Positions 1 to 8,346 of a stretch of DNA of 64,000 nt are shown in pieces. The stretch spans positions 1 through 64,000 of the forward strand of contig NZ_JAKSYJ010000102.1 of the NCBI RefSeq assembly GCF_022829365.1. The letters run 5' to 3'. Under the pieces are notes generated by a model that worked only from the letters and a program-made list of their open reading frames with translations, ran no database searches and was not told where the DNA came from. Positions within the stretch are counted from its first letter, which is position 1, and every line of letters starts with the position of its first letter. A program made the translations under genes and the position numbers. Source of the stretch: Methylobacterium sp. J-077 (lineage in GTDB: Bacteria > Pseudomonadota > Alphaproteobacteria > Rhizobiales > Beijerinckiaceae).

Positions 1-554
1 ATCTGCACTGCCAGGGTGAAGCCCCGGGTGAGCGCCTTCAGCGCCAGCATCAGCGCGTCCGAGAAGGCCGGGACCCCGTCCGGGGGTAGCACCACGTAGC
101 TCTGCGCCAGACCCTCGATGGCGAGGTGGTGCAGGTCGGCGGCGAAGATCAGCGTGACGCCCAGCAGCGAGAGGAAGTTGCCGAGCGCGGCCTGCTGCCC
201 GCCGTAGCTCGGGTCCACCGTCATGGCGTAGGCCAGGCCGAGCTGCTGCGAGATGATCAGCCCGGCGGTCTGTAGGGCGGCCAGCACCATCCGGACCGAC
301 AGGCCGAGCACCAGCCCGACGATCGTCTCGGCGAACAGGAGCCCGATCAGCCGCGGGCCTGCCAGGCCGTCGGTGCCGCCGAGCAGCGGGCGCACGGTCG
401 GGAACAGGACCAGCGTGGTCAGCAGAGCGAAGGACAGCCGCATCCGCGGCGACACCATCTGCTCGCCGACGCCCGGCATCAGCATGATCAGCGTGCCGAC
501 CCGGGCGAAGGTGATCAGATAGGCTGAGGCGATGCTGGGCAGGAGCAGGTTCAT
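1..554 (-). CDS. fliR: Flagellar export gate protein FliR (partial, 3' end outside window)
   Basis: About 184 codons are visible, starting at an ATG at 554 and running off the left edge. The translation begins MNLLLPSIASAYLITFARVG and continues as hydrophobic helices with the FliR-typical early segment LIMLMPGVGEQ. FliR is an inner-membrane component of the flagellar type III export gate, with FliP and FliQ. It lies 51 bp downstream of fliQ on the same strand at the end of the flgB-flgC-fliE-fliQ-fliR run. The family is about 250 residues, so roughly a quarter of the protein is missing here. Confidence 0.9.
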   Translation of the reverse strand, partial: MNLLLPSIASAYLITFARVGTLIMLMPGVGEQMVSPRMRLSFALLTTLVLFPTVRPLLGGTDGLAGPRLIGLLFAETIVGLVLGLSVRMVLAALQTAGLIISQQLGLAYAMTVDPSYGGQQAALGNFLSLLGVTLIFAADLHHLAIEGLAQSYVVLPPDGVPAFSDALMLALKALTRGFTLAVQ

Positions 555-605
555 CGCCGCCCCTATGGCACGGGCGCGCCGTTCCTGTCGCGCCGGACCC
601 AGCCA

Positions 606-872
606 TCATCCGCCCATCGCGATGCGGGCGGCGATGCGGGTCATGTAGCCGGCCATGGCGTCGCCGATGAACGGCAGCATCAGCAGGAGCGCGGCGAACA
701 CCGCGACGATCTTGGGCACGTAGATCAGCGTCTGTTCCTGGACCTGCGTCAGCGCCTGGACCAGCGACACGATCAGCCCGACCACGAGCGCGACCAGCAT
801 CAGGGGCCCTGCGACCTTGAGGAAGACGAAGATGCCGTCGCGGGCGACGTCGAGGATGGCGAGGCCGGTCAT
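606..872 (-). CDS. fliQ: Flagellar export gate protein FliQ
   Basis: 88 residues, the normal FliQ length. Two long hydrophobic helices (about residues 14-40 and 52-72) flank the conserved short segment ALTQVQEQTL, characteristic of FliQ and its virulence homologues SctS/EscS. It forms part of the FliPQR helical export gate in the inner membrane. It sits between fliE and fliR in the flagellar operon. The call rests on sequence pattern and context together. Confidence 0.93.
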   Translation of the reverse strand: MTGLAILDVARDGIFVFLKVAGPLMLVALVVGLIVSLVQALTQVQEQTLIYVPKIVAVFAALLLMLPFIGDAMAGYMTRIAARIAMGG

Positions 873-927
873 GGGCTGTCTTGCTCAAATAGGAGGCTGA
901 GAAATTCCGGAATCCGGCCAGGAATGC

Positions 928-1242
928 TCAGATCTGCATCCGCATGATTTCTTCGTAGGCAGAGATCATGCGGTCGCGCACGGCGACCATGGTCTGCAGG
1001 GCGGTCTCGCTCTCGGCCACGGCGGTGACCACGTCGACGACGTTGGCTTTGCCGGAGGCCGCCGAGATCGCTTGGTCGTCGGCTCGCCGCCCGGCATCCC
1101 CGACATTGTCCAGGGCGTTGCCGAGGAGCTGCATGAAGTCGCCGCCGGCCTCTCCGGTCGACTGGACCTTGGGGGCGGGACGGCCGCTGGCCATGCCCTG
1201 AACGGCGGCGTAGGCACCCGCTGCGAAATTGCTCGTCGCCAT
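928..1242 (-). CDS. fliE: Flagellar hook-basal body complex protein FliE
   Basis: 104 residues. The C-terminal half carries the FliE signature: a D-V-V-T-A-V-A-E-S-E-T-A-L-Q stretch followed by a V-x-V-R-D-x-x-x-x-A-Y-x-E-I-M-R-M-Q-I ending. FliE joins the MS ring and export gate to the rod in the periplasm. The low-complexity N-terminus (first about 40 residues) is typical. It lies 20 bp after flgC and 55 bp before fliQ on the same strand, so co-transcription is likely. Confidence 0.92.
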   Translation of the reverse strand: MATSNFAAGAYAAVQGMASGRPAPKVQSTGEAGGDFMQLLGNALDNVGDAGRRADDQAISAASGKANVVDVVTAVAESETALQTMVAVRDRMISAYEEIMRMQI

Positions 1243-1262
1243 CGACTAGGCTTCCTTCGCGC

Positions 1263-1670
1263 TCACTTGAGGATCGACAGCGTCTGCGACAGCATCTTGC
1301 GCGTGGACGTCACCATGTTGAGGTTCGCCTCGTAGGAGCGCTGGGCCTCGCGCAGATCCATGTTCTCGATGAGCGCGTTGACGTTGGGCATCTGCACCTC
1401 GCCCCGGGCGTTGGCCGCGGGGTTGCCGGGCTCGAACTTGGTCCGGAACGCGGAAGGGTCGCGCCCGACCCGCCCGGCTTCCACCAGCTTCGCCCCGGTC
1501 TCGGGGTCCATGTGGCTGGTGAAGGACGGGATCTTGCGACGGTACGGCTCGGCTCCGGCCGAGGCAGGCGCGGAATCGGCGTTGGCGATGTTCTCGGCGA
1601 TGATCCGCATCCGGCCCGACTGCGCCTTGAGGCCGGCGGCCGCCACGGTGAGCGACTTGCTGAATTCCAT
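1263..1670 (-). CDS. flgC: Flagellar basal-body rod protein FlgC
   Basis: 135 residues, normal for FlgC. The N-terminus has the rod-protein motif (AAAGLKAQSGRMRIIAENIANADS) shared by axial flagellar proteins, and the C-terminus the matching helix with R-S-Y-E-A-N-L-N-M and S-x-R-K-M-L. FlgC is a proximal rod subunit exported through the flagellar type III system. It follows flgB (58 bp gap) and precedes fliE. Confidence 0.94.
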   Translation of the reverse strand: MEFSKSLTVAAAGLKAQSGRMRIIAENIANADSAPASAGAEPYRRKIPSFTSHMDPETGAKLVEAGRVGRDPSAFRTKFEPGNPAANARGEVQMPNVNALIENMDLREAQRSYEANLNMVTSTRKMLSQTLSILK

Positions 1671-1728
1671 GGCTCAGGGCCCTCCTCCGCCGCGTGTCGA
1701 CGGCACATCCGGTTCGGTTCCGAAACCG

Positions 1729-2133
1729 TCAGCTCTTGCCGATGGCGATCTTCAGGGTGGTCAGGCTGTGCTGGTAGAGCGAGGCGGCGAGCTGGTAATC
1801 TGACTGGTTGTCGCCGGCCTTCATCATCTCGTCCTCGAGATTGACCGCATTGCCGCTCGGGCGGATCTCGAAGCTCTTGGCCCGCTTGGGATCGGCTCCG
1901 GCCTCGGACTGCCCGGGGGGCGCGATGTGGGCGGAACTGGTCAGCGTCAGGCCGGGTGAGGTGTCGACCGCGCTACCGGTGGTCCGGTCGAAGCGAAGAT
2001 CCGCCAGGTCGCGCGGCTTGAAGCCCGGCATGTCGGCGTTGGCGACGTTCTCGGCGATCAGCCCCTGGCGCGCCTGCGCCCACTGCATCCGGGTGCGCAG
2101 CATGCCCAGGATGGGCAGGTCGGTCAGGGCCAC
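1729..2133 (-). CDS. flgB: Flagellar basal-body rod protein FlgB
   Basis: 134 residues from a GTG at 2133. This start is chosen because a GGAGG lies 5 bases upstream and because FlgB proteins begin close to the A-L-T-D-L-P-I-L segment; a TTG further out (2181) would add 16 untypical residues. The rod motif Q-G-L-I-A-E-N-V-A-N-A-D-M-P-G-F-K-P-R-D-L is present near residue 25. FlgB is a proximal rod subunit and is the first gene of the leftward flagellar operon. Confidence 0.92.
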   Translation of the reverse strand: MALTDLPILGMLRTRMQWAQARQGLIAENVANADMPGFKPRDLADLRFDRTTGSAVDTSPGLTLTSSAHIAPPGQSEAGADPKRAKSFEIRPSGNAVNLEDEMMKAGDNQSDYQLAASLYQHSLTTLKIAIGKS

Positions 2134-2384
2134 GGTCGCCTCCGGTCTCGCGACGCCGCGCGGGATCGGCGGGCTCGGCAAAATCTGCCGCCTGCATGGT
2201 TAACGCACCGTTAAGCGGCGGTGCTGCCGTTTCCTGTCCGGACATCGGGCGTGCGGGCCGAACGTGACGTTCCTGGGGATAGCCCGGGCGGGTCCTTCAC
2301 AACCTCTTGTCTTGATGGCGCTAAACTTAAGGGCCTGTTAACGAAGTCTTAACGTCGTTTGCCTGGCAGGGCTGGCGGCGTGGT

Positions 2385-3668
2385 ATGAGCGACGCTCGTG
2401 CCGAGCGCGGCCCCGCGGCGGCCGAAACGTGCGAGTGCGTAACCTTGCCATGGCTGCAATCCGTGTTCGGTTCTGAGGGCTCCCCCATCGTCCAGTATGT
2501 CGTGATCTTCGCCGTCATCTTCACGGCGTTGGCCGCGATCGTGTTCACGGTGCGGCGCCTGACCGGACGCAGCCTGACGCTGCCCGGCCGCACACCCGCG
2601 CGCGGGCGCCAGCCCCGGCTCGGCATCGTCGACGTATACGAGCTCGATCGCGCCCGGCAGCTGATCCTGCTGCGCCGGGACAATGTCGAGCACCTGCTGC
2701 TGGTGGGCGGCCCGAACGACGTGGTGGTCGAGCGCAACATCCAGCGTACGCAGCGCCCCCTCCCCGAAGCCAGCCTGCGCGCCGATGCGGGGCCGGAGCC
2801 GCTGGCCGAGCCGCTGCCGGATCCCCTAGCGCAGGGCGGACGCCTGGCCGAGCCGCCCCGAGCTCTCGCCGAGATCGCCGGCCGCCGCTCCGAGCCGCTG
2901 TTCGACCCGGGCTTCGAGATGCCGGTCGTCGTGCCGCCGCCGGTGCCGCGTTCCGGGGCCGCCCCGCCGGTGACCTTCCCGCTCGACGTCAACCTGCTGG
3001 GCGGCGACGAGCCCGGGCAAGAAGTGTCGGCGCCCGCCGCGCTGCAGCCCCGCGCCGCCGAGCCGCCGGCGGCGCCGCTCCGGGAGACGCTCTCGCCTCG
3101 GCGGATCCTGAGCCGCACCGCGCCGCCGCTCGCCGAGCCGCGGCCAAATCCGGCCTCGGAGCGCAAGCCGGAGGCCGACCCCGAGCGCCCCGAGCCCGCC
3201 CGTGCGGCGCCGAGCCTGACCGTCCCCACCGAGCGCCGGACCGTCGATCCGGCTGTGCTCAACGACATGGCGCGCCAGCTCCAGGCCGCGCTTTCGCGCC
3301 CGGCCTCGGCGGTGACGCCGGCGCCGCCCTCGCCAACGCCCGAGCCGGTGGATCCGGTGGCCGCGATGATGGCCGCTCCTCCTCCGCCCCCCGCCCCGTC
3401 GGTCGCTAAGCCGCCGCCCCAGCCGCCGCCACCCGCGCCCGCTGCACCGCCCGAGCCGCCGCCGGTCGTGCCGCCGGCGCCCGAGCCCCCGGCCCCCCGA
3501 CCGTCGGCGCCCGTGGCGCCTCCGCCCGCTCCTCTGCCGCCTGCCCCGGCTGCGCCCGCCGCGCCGCTGCGGCCCGAGCCGAAAGCCGCCGGCAATCCGT
3601 TCTCCGTGGAGGAGATCGAGGCGGAGTTCGCGCGCCTCCTGGGTCGTCCGCTCGACAAGCAGATCTGA
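2385..3668 (+). CDS. fliO: FliO-like flagellar biosynthesis protein with very long Pro-rich tail
   Basis: 427 residues. A single membrane helix (about residues 34-56) is followed by a small soluble domain (about 70-125) with the FliO pattern L-x-I-V-D-V-x-E-L-D-x-x-R-Q-L-I-L-x-R-R-D-N-V-E-H-L-L-L. Residues about 130-400 are dominated by proline and alanine, and the end (NPFSVEEIEAEFARLLGR) looks ordered again. FliO helps assemble the FliPQR gate. Ordinary FliO proteins are about 100-150 residues, so the tail is exceptional. The gene is divergent from flgB across a short shared region. The symbol rests on the N-terminal 125 residues and on context; an internal start nearer the helix is possible. 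Confidence 0.75.
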   Translation: MSDARAERGPAAAETCECVTLPWLQSVFGSEGSPIVQYVVIFAVIFTALAAIVFTVRRLTGRSLTLPGRTPARGRQPRLGIVDVYELDRARQLILLRRDNVEHLLLVGGPNDVVVERNIQRTQRPLPEASLRADAGPEPLAEPLPDPLAQGGRLAEPPRALAEIAGRRSEPLFDPGFEMPVVVPPPVPRSGAAPPVTFPLDVNLLGGDEPGQEVSAPAALQPRAAEPPAAPLRETLSPRRILSRTAPPLAEPRPNPASERKPEADPERPEPARAAPSLTVPTERRTVDPAVLNDMARQLQAALSRPASAVTPAPPSPTPEPVDPVAAMMAAPPPPPAPSVAKPPPQPPPPAPAAPPEPPPVVPPAPEPPAPRPSAPVAPPPAPLPPAPAAPAAPLRPEPKAAGNPFSVEEIEAEFARLLGRPLDKQI

Positions 3669-3729
3669 AACTGCGTGTTGACGGACGGTTAACCCGTTTT
3701 CGGAAGGCTCGGGTTCCGAGGAGGACCCG

Positions 3730-3951
3730 ATGCTCAACCTGGATGCACAGACCGCTCAGCGAAACCGCGCCTACCGGGCGTTCAAGCTCGACCGGGCCGG
3801 CCGGGTGTTCTCGGCCGAGATCGTGCCGGCCGCGGACGATACGCAGGCGCGCCGCCGCGCCCGGGCCATGGTCGCCGACGCGGCGATCGAGCTGTGGGAC
3901 CGGACCCGGTTCCTCGGCCGCTACGAGCCGGCCGCCCAAGCCCGCCTCTGA
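3730..3951 (+). CDS. Small conserved hypothetical protein
   Basis: 73 residues, charged and alanine/arginine rich, with no signal peptide or membrane helix. A strong GAGGAGG ribosome-binding site lies just before the ATG. The sequence is compact (R-A-Y-R-A-F-K-L-D-R-A-G-R-V near the N-terminus). It follows the fliO-like gene by 61 bp on the same strand. I do not recognise the family; the good RBS and coherent composition argue that it is a real gene. Confidence 0.65.
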   Translation: MLNLDAQTAQRNRAYRAFKLDRAGRVFSAEIVPAADDTQARRRARAMVADAAIELWDRTRFLGRYEPAAQARL

Positions 3952-3963
3952 GGGGCTGATCCC

Positions 3964-5274
3964 TCAATCGTTCACGGTCTCCCGCATGGCCAGCACGGCC
4001 CCGAAGCTGATCACCGCCGCGACCGCGAGATAGAAGCCGACGAACCCGATCCCACCATAGGCCGCCAGTTCCTGGGCGATGTAGGGCGCGCCCGAGGCGC
4101 CCAGGATCCCGGCGAGGTTGTAGGTGACCGAGGCGCCCGTGTAGCGGATCCGGGTCGGGAACAGCTCGGGCAGCACGGCGCCCATGGGGCCGAACACCCA
4201 GCCCATCGTCAGTAGGCTGAGGCACAGGAAGCCCAGCACCGGCGGCCAGGTCCCGGCGGCGGCCGCGTTTCCGAGCATCGGGCCCATCAGGAAGCCGAGG
4301 GCGAACACCGCGACCATGCCGGAGAGCAGCACCGGCTTGCGCCCGAACCGGTCGGCGGCCGCCCCCGAGATCACGGTCCCGAGCGCCATGAAGCAGACCG
4401 CGATGCACTCGAACAGCAGGAAGGTCGGCCGGGTGTAGCCCAGCGTGCCGGTGCCGTAGCCGAGGGCGAACACCGTCGAGAGGTAGAACACCGCGTAGAC
4501 CGCCACCATGGCGAAGGTGCCGATCAGGACCGCACGGCCGTGCTGGGTCAGCATCGTAGCGAACGGCACACGCTCGGGCTTTGCCTCGGTCAGCGCCGCC
4601 TTGAAGGCCGGCGTCTCGGTGAGCTTCAGCCGCACGTAGAGCCCGACGCCGACCAGGGCGGCCGAGGCCAGGAACGGCAGGCGCCAGCCCCAGGCCTGGA
4701 AGCTCTCGGGCGTCAGGCCGAAGCTGAGGCACAGGAAGCCGAGATTGGCCAGGATGAAGCCGACCGGTGCGCCGAGTTGCGGGAAGATGCCGTACCAGGC
4801 GCGCTTGCCCGGGGGCGCGTTCTCCACGGCGAGCAAGGCCGCCCCGCCCCACTCGCCGCCGAACCCGATGCCCTGGCCGCAGCGCAGGACGCACAGGGCG
4901 GCGGGCGCCCACCAGCCCGCGGTGGCGTAGGTCGGCAGGCAGCCGATCAGGACGGTGGACAGGCCCATGATCAGCAGCGACGCCACCAGGGTCGCCTTGC
5001 GGCCGACCCGATCGCCGAAATGCCCGAACAGGGCCGCCCCGAACGGCCGGGCGATGAACGCGATCGCGAAGGTCGCGAACGCGCTGAGCTGCTGCACCCC
5101 GGGGGCGCCGGCCGGGAAGAAGACCGGGCCGATCACCAGCGCGGTCGCCGTGGCGTAGATGTAGAAATCGAAGAACTCGATCGCCGTGCCGACGAAGCTC
5201 GCGGCCAGGATGCGGCCGGGACTGGCACTCGGGGCGGCGCCGCGCGGGCCTGCTGTTTCGACGGTCTGCAACAT
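3964..5274 (-). CDS. MFS transporter, metabolite:H+ symporter (MHS) family
   Basis: 436 residues with about 12 membrane helices. MFS signatures are visible: F-G-H-F-G-D-R-V-G-R-K in the loop 2-3 position, the MHS-type G-I-G-F-G-G-E-W-G-G-A helix, and a second D-R-F-G-R-K-P repeat in the second half. Relatives such as ShiA, ProP, KgtP and CitA import organic acids, osmolytes or shikimate by proton symport; the substrate cannot be read from the sequence. It is transcribed leftward, divergent from dnaN, and convergent with the 73-residue gene. Confidence 0.88.
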   Translation of the reverse strand: MLQTVETAGPRGAAPSASPGRILAASFVGTAIEFFDFYIYATATALVIGPVFFPAGAPGVQQLSAFATFAIAFIARPFGAALFGHFGDRVGRKATLVASLLIMGLSTVLIGCLPTYATAGWWAPAALCVLRCGQGIGFGGEWGGAALLAVENAPPGKRAWYGIFPQLGAPVGFILANLGFLCLSFGLTPESFQAWGWRLPFLASAALVGVGLYVRLKLTETPAFKAALTEAKPERVPFATMLTQHGRAVLIGTFAMVAVYAVFYLSTVFALGYGTGTLGYTRPTFLLFECIAVCFMALGTVISGAAADRFGRKPVLLSGMVAVFALGFLMGPMLGNAAAAGTWPPVLGFLCLSLLTMGWVFGPMGAVLPELFPTRIRYTGASVTYNLAGILGASGAPYIAQELAAYGGIGFVGFYLAVAAVISFGAVLAMRETVND

Positions 5275-5496
5275 GGTTCGTTTCGGACTCGGGCGGTCGG
5301 TGCCACTTCAGGTGGAGCGCGGCGCTTTCGCACGGGGCGGCCCCGGCGGAAACCCTGAATCCCGTCGGAGGGCGGCGTAGCTGTGCGATGCCGCGACGGC
5401 GGCCTTGCGTTCGCCTGTCCCCTTCGCCAAGCTGATCGGCCTGTTTTCGTGAGGGATGCCGGCCGCGGCGCCCTCCCACATCACTTGAGTACTGCG

Positions 5497-6618
5497 ATGA
5501 GAGTCACCGTCGAGCGCGCGGCCCTGCTCAGGTCGCTCGGCCACGTGCACCGGGTCGTCGAGCGCCGCAACACGATCCCGATCCTGTCGAACGTGCTGCT
5601 GCGTTCGGAGGGGTCGAGCCTGCAGCTCCGCGCGACCGATCTCGATATCGAGGTCACGGAGAGCGTGCCGGCCGACGTGGCCGATCCCGGCGCCACCACG
5701 GTGCCGGCGCACGTGATCTACGACATCGTGCGCAAGCTGCCCGACGGCGCCCAGGTCTCCCTGGAGACCGGCGGCGAATCCGGCCAGATGACGATCCGCT
5801 CGGGCCGCTCGCGCTTCGCCCTCGGTGCGTTGCCGGAGGGCGACTTCCCCGATCTCGCCGCCGGCGAGATGCCGCACGGGTTCGAGATCGCGAGCGCCGA
5901 CCTGAAGCGGCTGATCGACAAGACCCAGTTCGCGATCTCCACCGAGGAGACGCGCTACTATCTCAACGGCATCTACCTGCACACGCTGGAGACCGAGGCC
6001 GGCCCGGTGATGCGCGCGGTCGCCACCGACGGCCACCGTCTCGCCCGGGTCGAGATCCCGGCCCCGCAGGGCAGCGTCGGCATGCCGGGGGTGATCGTGC
6101 CCCGCAAGGCGGTGGCCGAGATCCAGAAGCTTCTGGACGACGGCGGCGAGACCGTCGCGGTCGACCTGTCGCCCGCCAAGATCCGCCTGCGCTTTGCGGG
6201 AGGCCTGACCCTGATCTCGAAGCTGATCGACGGCACCTTCCCGGACTACCAGCGGGTGATCCCGGCCAACAACGACAAGCGCCTCACCGTCGAGCGGGAC
6301 GCCTTCGCCAAGGCGGTGGACCGGGTCTCGACGATCTCGTCCGAGCGCGGCCGCGCCGTGAAGCTCGGGCTCACCGAGGGGCGCCTGGCGCTCTCGGTCA
6401 ACAACCCGGATTCGGGCAGCGCCACGGAAGAGCTCGACGTCGATTACGAGGCGGCCGGCCTCGATATCGGCTTCAACGCCCGCTACCTGCTCGACATCAC
6501 CGCGCAGCTCGAGGGCGACACCGCCCTGTTCAAGCTCGCCGACCCGGGCTCGCCGACCCTGATCCAGGACCGCGAGGGCGCGCCGGCCCTGTACGTGCTG
6601 ATGCCGATGCGGGTGTAG
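5497..6618 (+). CDS. dnaN: DNA polymerase III sliding clamp, beta subunit
   Basis: 373 residues from the ATG at 5497, the standard DnaN length; an upstream in-frame ATG would add an unrelated basic leader. The protein starts MRVTVERAALLRSLGHVHRV and shows the three repeated clamp folds, with E-E-T-R-Y-Y-L-N-G-I and A-T-D-G-H-R-L-A in the middle domain and the typical C-terminal Y-V-L-M-P-M-R-V. It encircles DNA and tethers the replicative polymerase. It is the first gene of dnaN-parD-parE-recF; the ParD start is only 12 bp downstream. Confidence 0.97.
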   Translation: MRVTVERAALLRSLGHVHRVVERRNTIPILSNVLLRSEGSSLQLRATDLDIEVTESVPADVADPGATTVPAHVIYDIVRKLPDGAQVSLETGGESGQMTIRSGRSRFALGALPEGDFPDLAAGEMPHGFEIASADLKRLIDKTQFAISTEETRYYLNGIYLHTLETEAGPVMRAVATDGHRLARVEIPAPQGSVGMPGVIVPRKAVAEIQKLLDDGGETVAVDLSPAKIRLRFAGGLTLISKLIDGTFPDYQRVIPANNDKRLTVERDAFAKAVDRVSTISSERGRAVKLGLTEGRLALSVNNPDSGSATEELDVDYEAAGLDIGFNARYLLDITAQLEGDTALFKLADPGSPTLIQDREGAPALYVLMPMRV

Positions 6619-6630
6619 GATCAGGCTGCC

Positions 6631-6882
6631 ATGCCGAAAGCCGTCATCCTCGATCCGACTCAGGCAGCCTCGCTCGATCGTCTGATCGTGGCGGGTCGCT
6701 ACGGTTCGCCGGAGGAGGCGGTCGCCGCCGGTGTCGCGTTGCTGCTCCAGCACGAGGATCGCCTTGGGACGTTGCGCGAGGCTTGGCGGGAGGGCGTCGA
6801 GAGTGGCGATTGCGAACCGCTCGACGCCACGCTGGATGCCTTGGAGGCGCGCTATGCCGCCATGGAAAAGGCCGCCTCTTGA
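6631..6882 (+). CDS. parD: ParD-family antitoxin between dnaN and recF
   Basis: 83 residues. The N-terminal half (beta strand then helices, with L-I-V-A-G-R-Y-G-S-P-E-E-A-V-A-A-G-V-A-L-L) is the ribbon-helix-helix pattern of ParD/CC2985-type antitoxins. The C-terminal half is the acidic helical tail expected to wrap the toxin. It starts 12 bp after the dnaN stop, and its TGA overlaps the TTG start of the next gene. ParD proteins usually dimerise, repress their own promoter and neutralise ParE. There is little room for a private promoter here except inside dnaN. Confidence 0.85.
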   Translation: MPKAVILDPTQAASLDRLIVAGRYGSPEEAVAAGVALLLQHEDRLGTLREAWREGVESGDCEPLDATLDALEARYAAMEKAAS

Positions 6883-7175
6883 AGCCTGTCGTCTTGTCGC
6901 GACAAGCCCGAGCCGATCTGCGCGAGATTGGCGACGTCATCGCGGCTGACAATCCGACGCGTGCCCGCAGCTTCGTCTCTGAGCTGCGCACCCGATGTCG
7001 GGCGCTCGGTCGTCAGCCGATGATGGGCAGGCCTGCGCCGGAGATTGCTCTCACCGTACGGATCCTCATATTCCGATCTTACTTGATCCTTCATCGCATC
7101 CTCGACGACCGCTTTTCGATCGGTCGCGTGCTGCACTCGGCTCGCGACCGGTCCATCGTGCCGCCTTATGAATGA
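6879..7175 (+). CDS. parE: ParE/RelE-family toxin between dnaN and recF
   Basis: 98 residues from a TTG at 6879 that overlaps the antitoxin stop (TTGA). The protein starts LKPVVLSRQARADLREIGDV and shows the ParE fold order: N-terminal helices with A-R-A-D-L, then R-x-L-G-R-Q-P-M-M-G-R, then the strand block Y-L-I-L-H-R-I-L-D-D-R-F-S-I-G-R-V-L-H-S-A-R-D. ParE toxins usually poison DNA gyrase, while RelE relatives cleave mRNA; the sequence is closer to ParE. It appears intact and overlaps recF by 8 bp, so all four genes are probably translated from one transcript. Confidence 0.83.
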   Translation: MKPVVLSRQARADLREIGDVIAADNPTRARSFVSELRTRCRALGRQPMMGRPAPEIALTVRILIFRSYLILHRILDDRFSIGRVLHSARDRSIVPPYE

Positions 7176-8304
7176 ACCCGACACCGCCGGATCCACACGT
7201 CTCACCCGGTTGATCGCCCGCGACTTCCGCAATCACGCCGATCTCGAACTCACCCCCGGCGCCCGCTTCGTGGCCCTGGTCGGCGAGAACGGCGCCGGCA
7301 AGACCAACCTGCTGGAAGCGATCTCCCTGTTCGTGCCGGGACGGGGCCTGCGCCGGGCCGAGTTCGCCGCCATGGCGCGCACGGACGGCCCGGGGGGCTT
7401 CGCCGTGTCGCTGACCCTCGACCGGGACGGCGCCGAGCATCGCCTCGGCACCGGTCTTGAGCCGCCGGGACCGGATGGGCGCACGAGCCGGCTCTGCCGG
7501 ATCGACGGCGCCCCCGCTTCTTCGCCGGTGGCGTTCAGCGAGTTCGTCCGGGTGGTCTGGCTGACCCCGGATCTCGACGGCCTGTTCCGCGGCGCCGCCG
7601 GCGACCGGCGCCGGTTCCTCGACCGGCTGGTCCTGGCGGTGGATGCCGGCCACGGGGCGCGCGTCTCGGCCATGGAGCGGGCCCTGCGCTCGCGCAACCG
7701 GCTGCTGGAGGACCGGCCCGATGACGGCCGCTGGCTCGACGCTGTGGAGCGGGAGGTCGCCGAACTCGGGGTCGCGGTCGCGCTTGCCCGCCGGGAGACC
7801 GCCGAGCGCCTGGACCGGCTGATCGCCGAGACCCGGGACGATGCGCAGCCCTTCCCCTGGGCCTCGATCCGCCTGGAGGGCGACCTCGACGACCTCGTGG
7901 CGGTCTGGCCGGCCATCGAGGCGGAGGACCGCTTCCGCCTGGCCCTGCGCAACGGCCGCAACCGCGACCGGGCCGCTGGCCGCACCCTCACCGGGCCGCA
8001 GACCACCGATCTCGTGGTCCGCCACGGCCCCAAGGACGTCCCGGCCGGAACCGCCTCCACGGGGGAGCAGAAGGCCCTGCTGATCGGACTGGTCCTGGCC
8101 CATGCCCGGCTGGTCCGGGCGATGAGCGGCATCGCCCCGATGATCCTGCTCGACGAGGTCGCGGCGCATCTCGACCCCCGCCGCCGGGCCGGCCTGTTCG
8201 AGGCCCTCGACGCCCTCCCCGGCCAGGTCTGGATGACCGGCGCCGACCCGGCCGCGTTCGAACAGGCGGGCGACCGGACGGAGGTGCTGCGGATCGGGGG
8301 GTGA
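7168..8304 (+). CDS. recF: DNA replication and repair protein RecF
   Basis: 378 residues. Walker A is G-E-N-G-A-G-K-T at residues 39-46, the ABC-type signature S-T-G-E-Q-K-A-L-L lies near residue 295 and Walker B I-L-L-D-E-V-A-A-H-L-D near 330. RecF is an SMC-like ATPase that helps load RecA at gaps with RecO and RecR. The ATG lies within the last codons of the upstream ParE gene (8-bp overlap), implying translational coupling to the toxin rather than directly to dnaN. Confidence 0.95.
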   Translation: MNEPDTAGSTRLTRLIARDFRNHADLELTPGARFVALVGENGAGKTNLLEAISLFVPGRGLRRAEFAAMARTDGPGGFAVSLTLDRDGAEHRLGTGLEPPGPDGRTSRLCRIDGAPASSPVAFSEFVRVVWLTPDLDGLFRGAAGDRRRFLDRLVLAVDAGHGARVSAMERALRSRNRLLEDRPDDGRWLDAVEREVAELGVAVALARRETAERLDRLIAETRDDAQPFPWASIRLEGDLDDLVAVWPAIEAEDRFRLALRNGRNRDRAAGRTLTGPQTTDLVVRHGPKDVPAGTASTGEQKALLIGLVLAHARLVRAMSGIAPMILLDEVAAHLDPRRRAGLFEALDALPGQVWMTGADPAAFEQAGDRTEVLRIGG

Positions 8305-8346
8305 CGGGGGCCGGGATATCGGCCGACCGTCAGGATCAGATCCGCG

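Noticed and set aside
2327..3658. A Gly/Arg-rich 443-codon frame antisense to the fliO-like gene.
   Set aside because: It is the complement of the Pro/Ala-coding tail. It has no credible RBS or domain and overlaps flagellar context only by chance.
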